Of a stretch of 64,000 nucleotides of DNA, positions 63,169-64,000 are shown piece after piece. The position numbers and the translations under genes are program-made. How positions within the stretch are numbered: the stretch's first letter is position 1; every line of letters begins with the position of its first letter. The stretch is from Rhynchopus sp. YZ270_cl-10 (lineage: Eukaryota > Euglenozoa > Diplonemea > Diplonemida > Diplonemidae): NCBI GenBank assembly GCA_964035575.1, contig OZ037835.1:1054001-1118000 (forward strand), read 5' to 3'. The notes below the pieces were generated by a model, which did not search any database, had not been told where the DNA came from, and saw only the letters and a list, made by a program, of their open reading frames with translations.

Positions 63169-63720
63169 TGCAGCAAATCACAGGGAGAAGCTCTCAGGGG
63201 GTTTATATAGGTTTTGGTCATTTTTGAAAACTCGGTCAGCCAAAAAACTCCGCCTGTCCCACACACGTGTATTTCAACACAAGCAGCATTGGTAGCTTTG
63301 TAGCCACTGGTGATCCACAAGCCGTAGTGGGTATCACAGCTGTCTTATCAGTAAGCTCAGTACATATATAACAACAAAGGTCCCTGGCGAAGCCACGGTA
63401 CGCAACATTTCAAATATTGCGCATACCATGGCGCTATATTTACAGCCAAACTATGTTATGGGAAGGGTGGAATGCCTGCTTGCGCCGCAGGCGCACGGTA
63501 CGCTACTTTTGCCTGGCTCACTCCTCGCTGGGTTCTACGAGCTCTGTCCAAATGGTCACAGTGGATCACAGGAGAATGTTAAAGTTAAAACCCTGAACCG
63601 AGTTTCTCCCGTGGACTACCCTGCAACTCGGTCAGAGATAAAAGGATTTTGCTAAAATCCCATATTTTTTTTTTGAGATTTGTCGAACTTCGACAAAAAA
63701 AAAAACCAAAATAAAAAAGT

Positions 63721-63747
63721 TGTCGAAGTTAAGGCTTAACTTCGACA
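63721..63747. repeat. Near-perfect palindrome
   Basis: Arms of 13 bp (TGTCGAAGTTAAG and CTTAACTTCGACA) around a single G. The motif GTCGAA also occurs nearby at about 63682. Confidence 0.85.
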
Positions 63748-64000
63748 CGTTGAAGGCCCTGGAAAAAATTGATTGTTTCCAGCACACGCGGACTGTGTCA
63801 GTGTGTGATGGTATATGATTATTGCCTGAAGTACAGAAAATGGGAGTGTCGGTGGCGGAGCACAAAAGAGGTAAAATGAGAAACATACCGGGTGGGGTCT
63901 CTGATCTAATCTGTGCGACGAATATATTTCCCCTAACACGCCATGTTTGGCCAGGGCCTCTCCAGCGCGTCAGTTGCAAAAAAAAAATGCAATACCCCCC

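Larger units (their letters stand above)
62901..64000. other. Repeat-rich end of window, no gene recognised
   Basis: It contains GC hairpins, a partial copy of the 43760-type element (63385-63520), a near-palindrome at 63721-63747 and A/T runs. ORFs are short and unsupported. Confidence 0.5.

Noticed and set aside
1-64000. tRNA, rRNA or snRNA genes
   Set aside because: I looked for tRNA box and cloverleaf patterns and rRNA-like blocks and found none I could support. A GGTTCGGTGCC motif near 40843 lacks a convincing tRNA around it.

Overview
The window looks like nuclear DNA of a euglenozoan protist, most likely a diplonemid. The strongest clue is a 39-bp stretch at 31614-31652 that, on the minus strand, closely matches the diplonemid spliced-leader (SL) exon as I remember it. 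Other clues fit. All recognisable host genes lie on the minus strand, as in directional gene clusters. Their ATGs sit a short way downstream of CA-rich tracts ending in AG, as expected of trans-splice acceptors. Coding regions are mostly intronless islands in repeat-rich DNA, and one gene (DIS3) carries a conventional GT-AG intron. The species is not established.

Layout. 0-12 kb: an edge-truncated ORF, an ankyrin-repeat protein, two members of a leucine-rich-repeat (LRR) family with a ubiquitin-like N-terminus and a basic C-terminus, and a mucin-stalked type I membrane protein between them. 12-22 kb: a 1.6-kb piggyBac-like non-autonomous element (TTAA/CCC ends), a secreted purple acid phosphatase with extra N-terminal modules, and a DUF4116-type repeat protein that also starts with a ubiquitin-like region. 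22-43 kb: four tandemly duplicated LRR loci, each followed by an array of the octamer TATTCCCC (48, 3, 72 and 104 copies). Two of the four are broken by insertions. One insert is shared by both and has an 18-bp target duplication. The other is private, has a 12-bp target duplication, and begins with the SL sequence joined to a 5'UTR and ORF, that is, a reverse-transcribed mature mRNA end. Between the third and fourth loci lies a 3.26-kb element with long inverted ends (CACGACGG...) carrying a decayed reverse transcriptase, next to a 218-bp non-autonomous relative.

43-55 kb: dispersed repeats, a decamer array, and about 7.8 kb of a 43-bp satellite (about 180 monomers, with higher-order structure). 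55-59 kb: DIS3/RRP44, the catalytic exosome nuclease, split by a 361-bp intron that contains a dispersed repeat. 59-64 kb: AT-rich repeat DNA in which I recognise no gene.

The host genes do not form an obvious pathway. They are one nuclear RNA-decay enzyme, two probable surface or secreted proteins, and several repeat-scaffold proteins (ankyrin, LRR, DUF4116). The dominant story is expansion and disruption of the LRR family by segmental duplication and retroposition.
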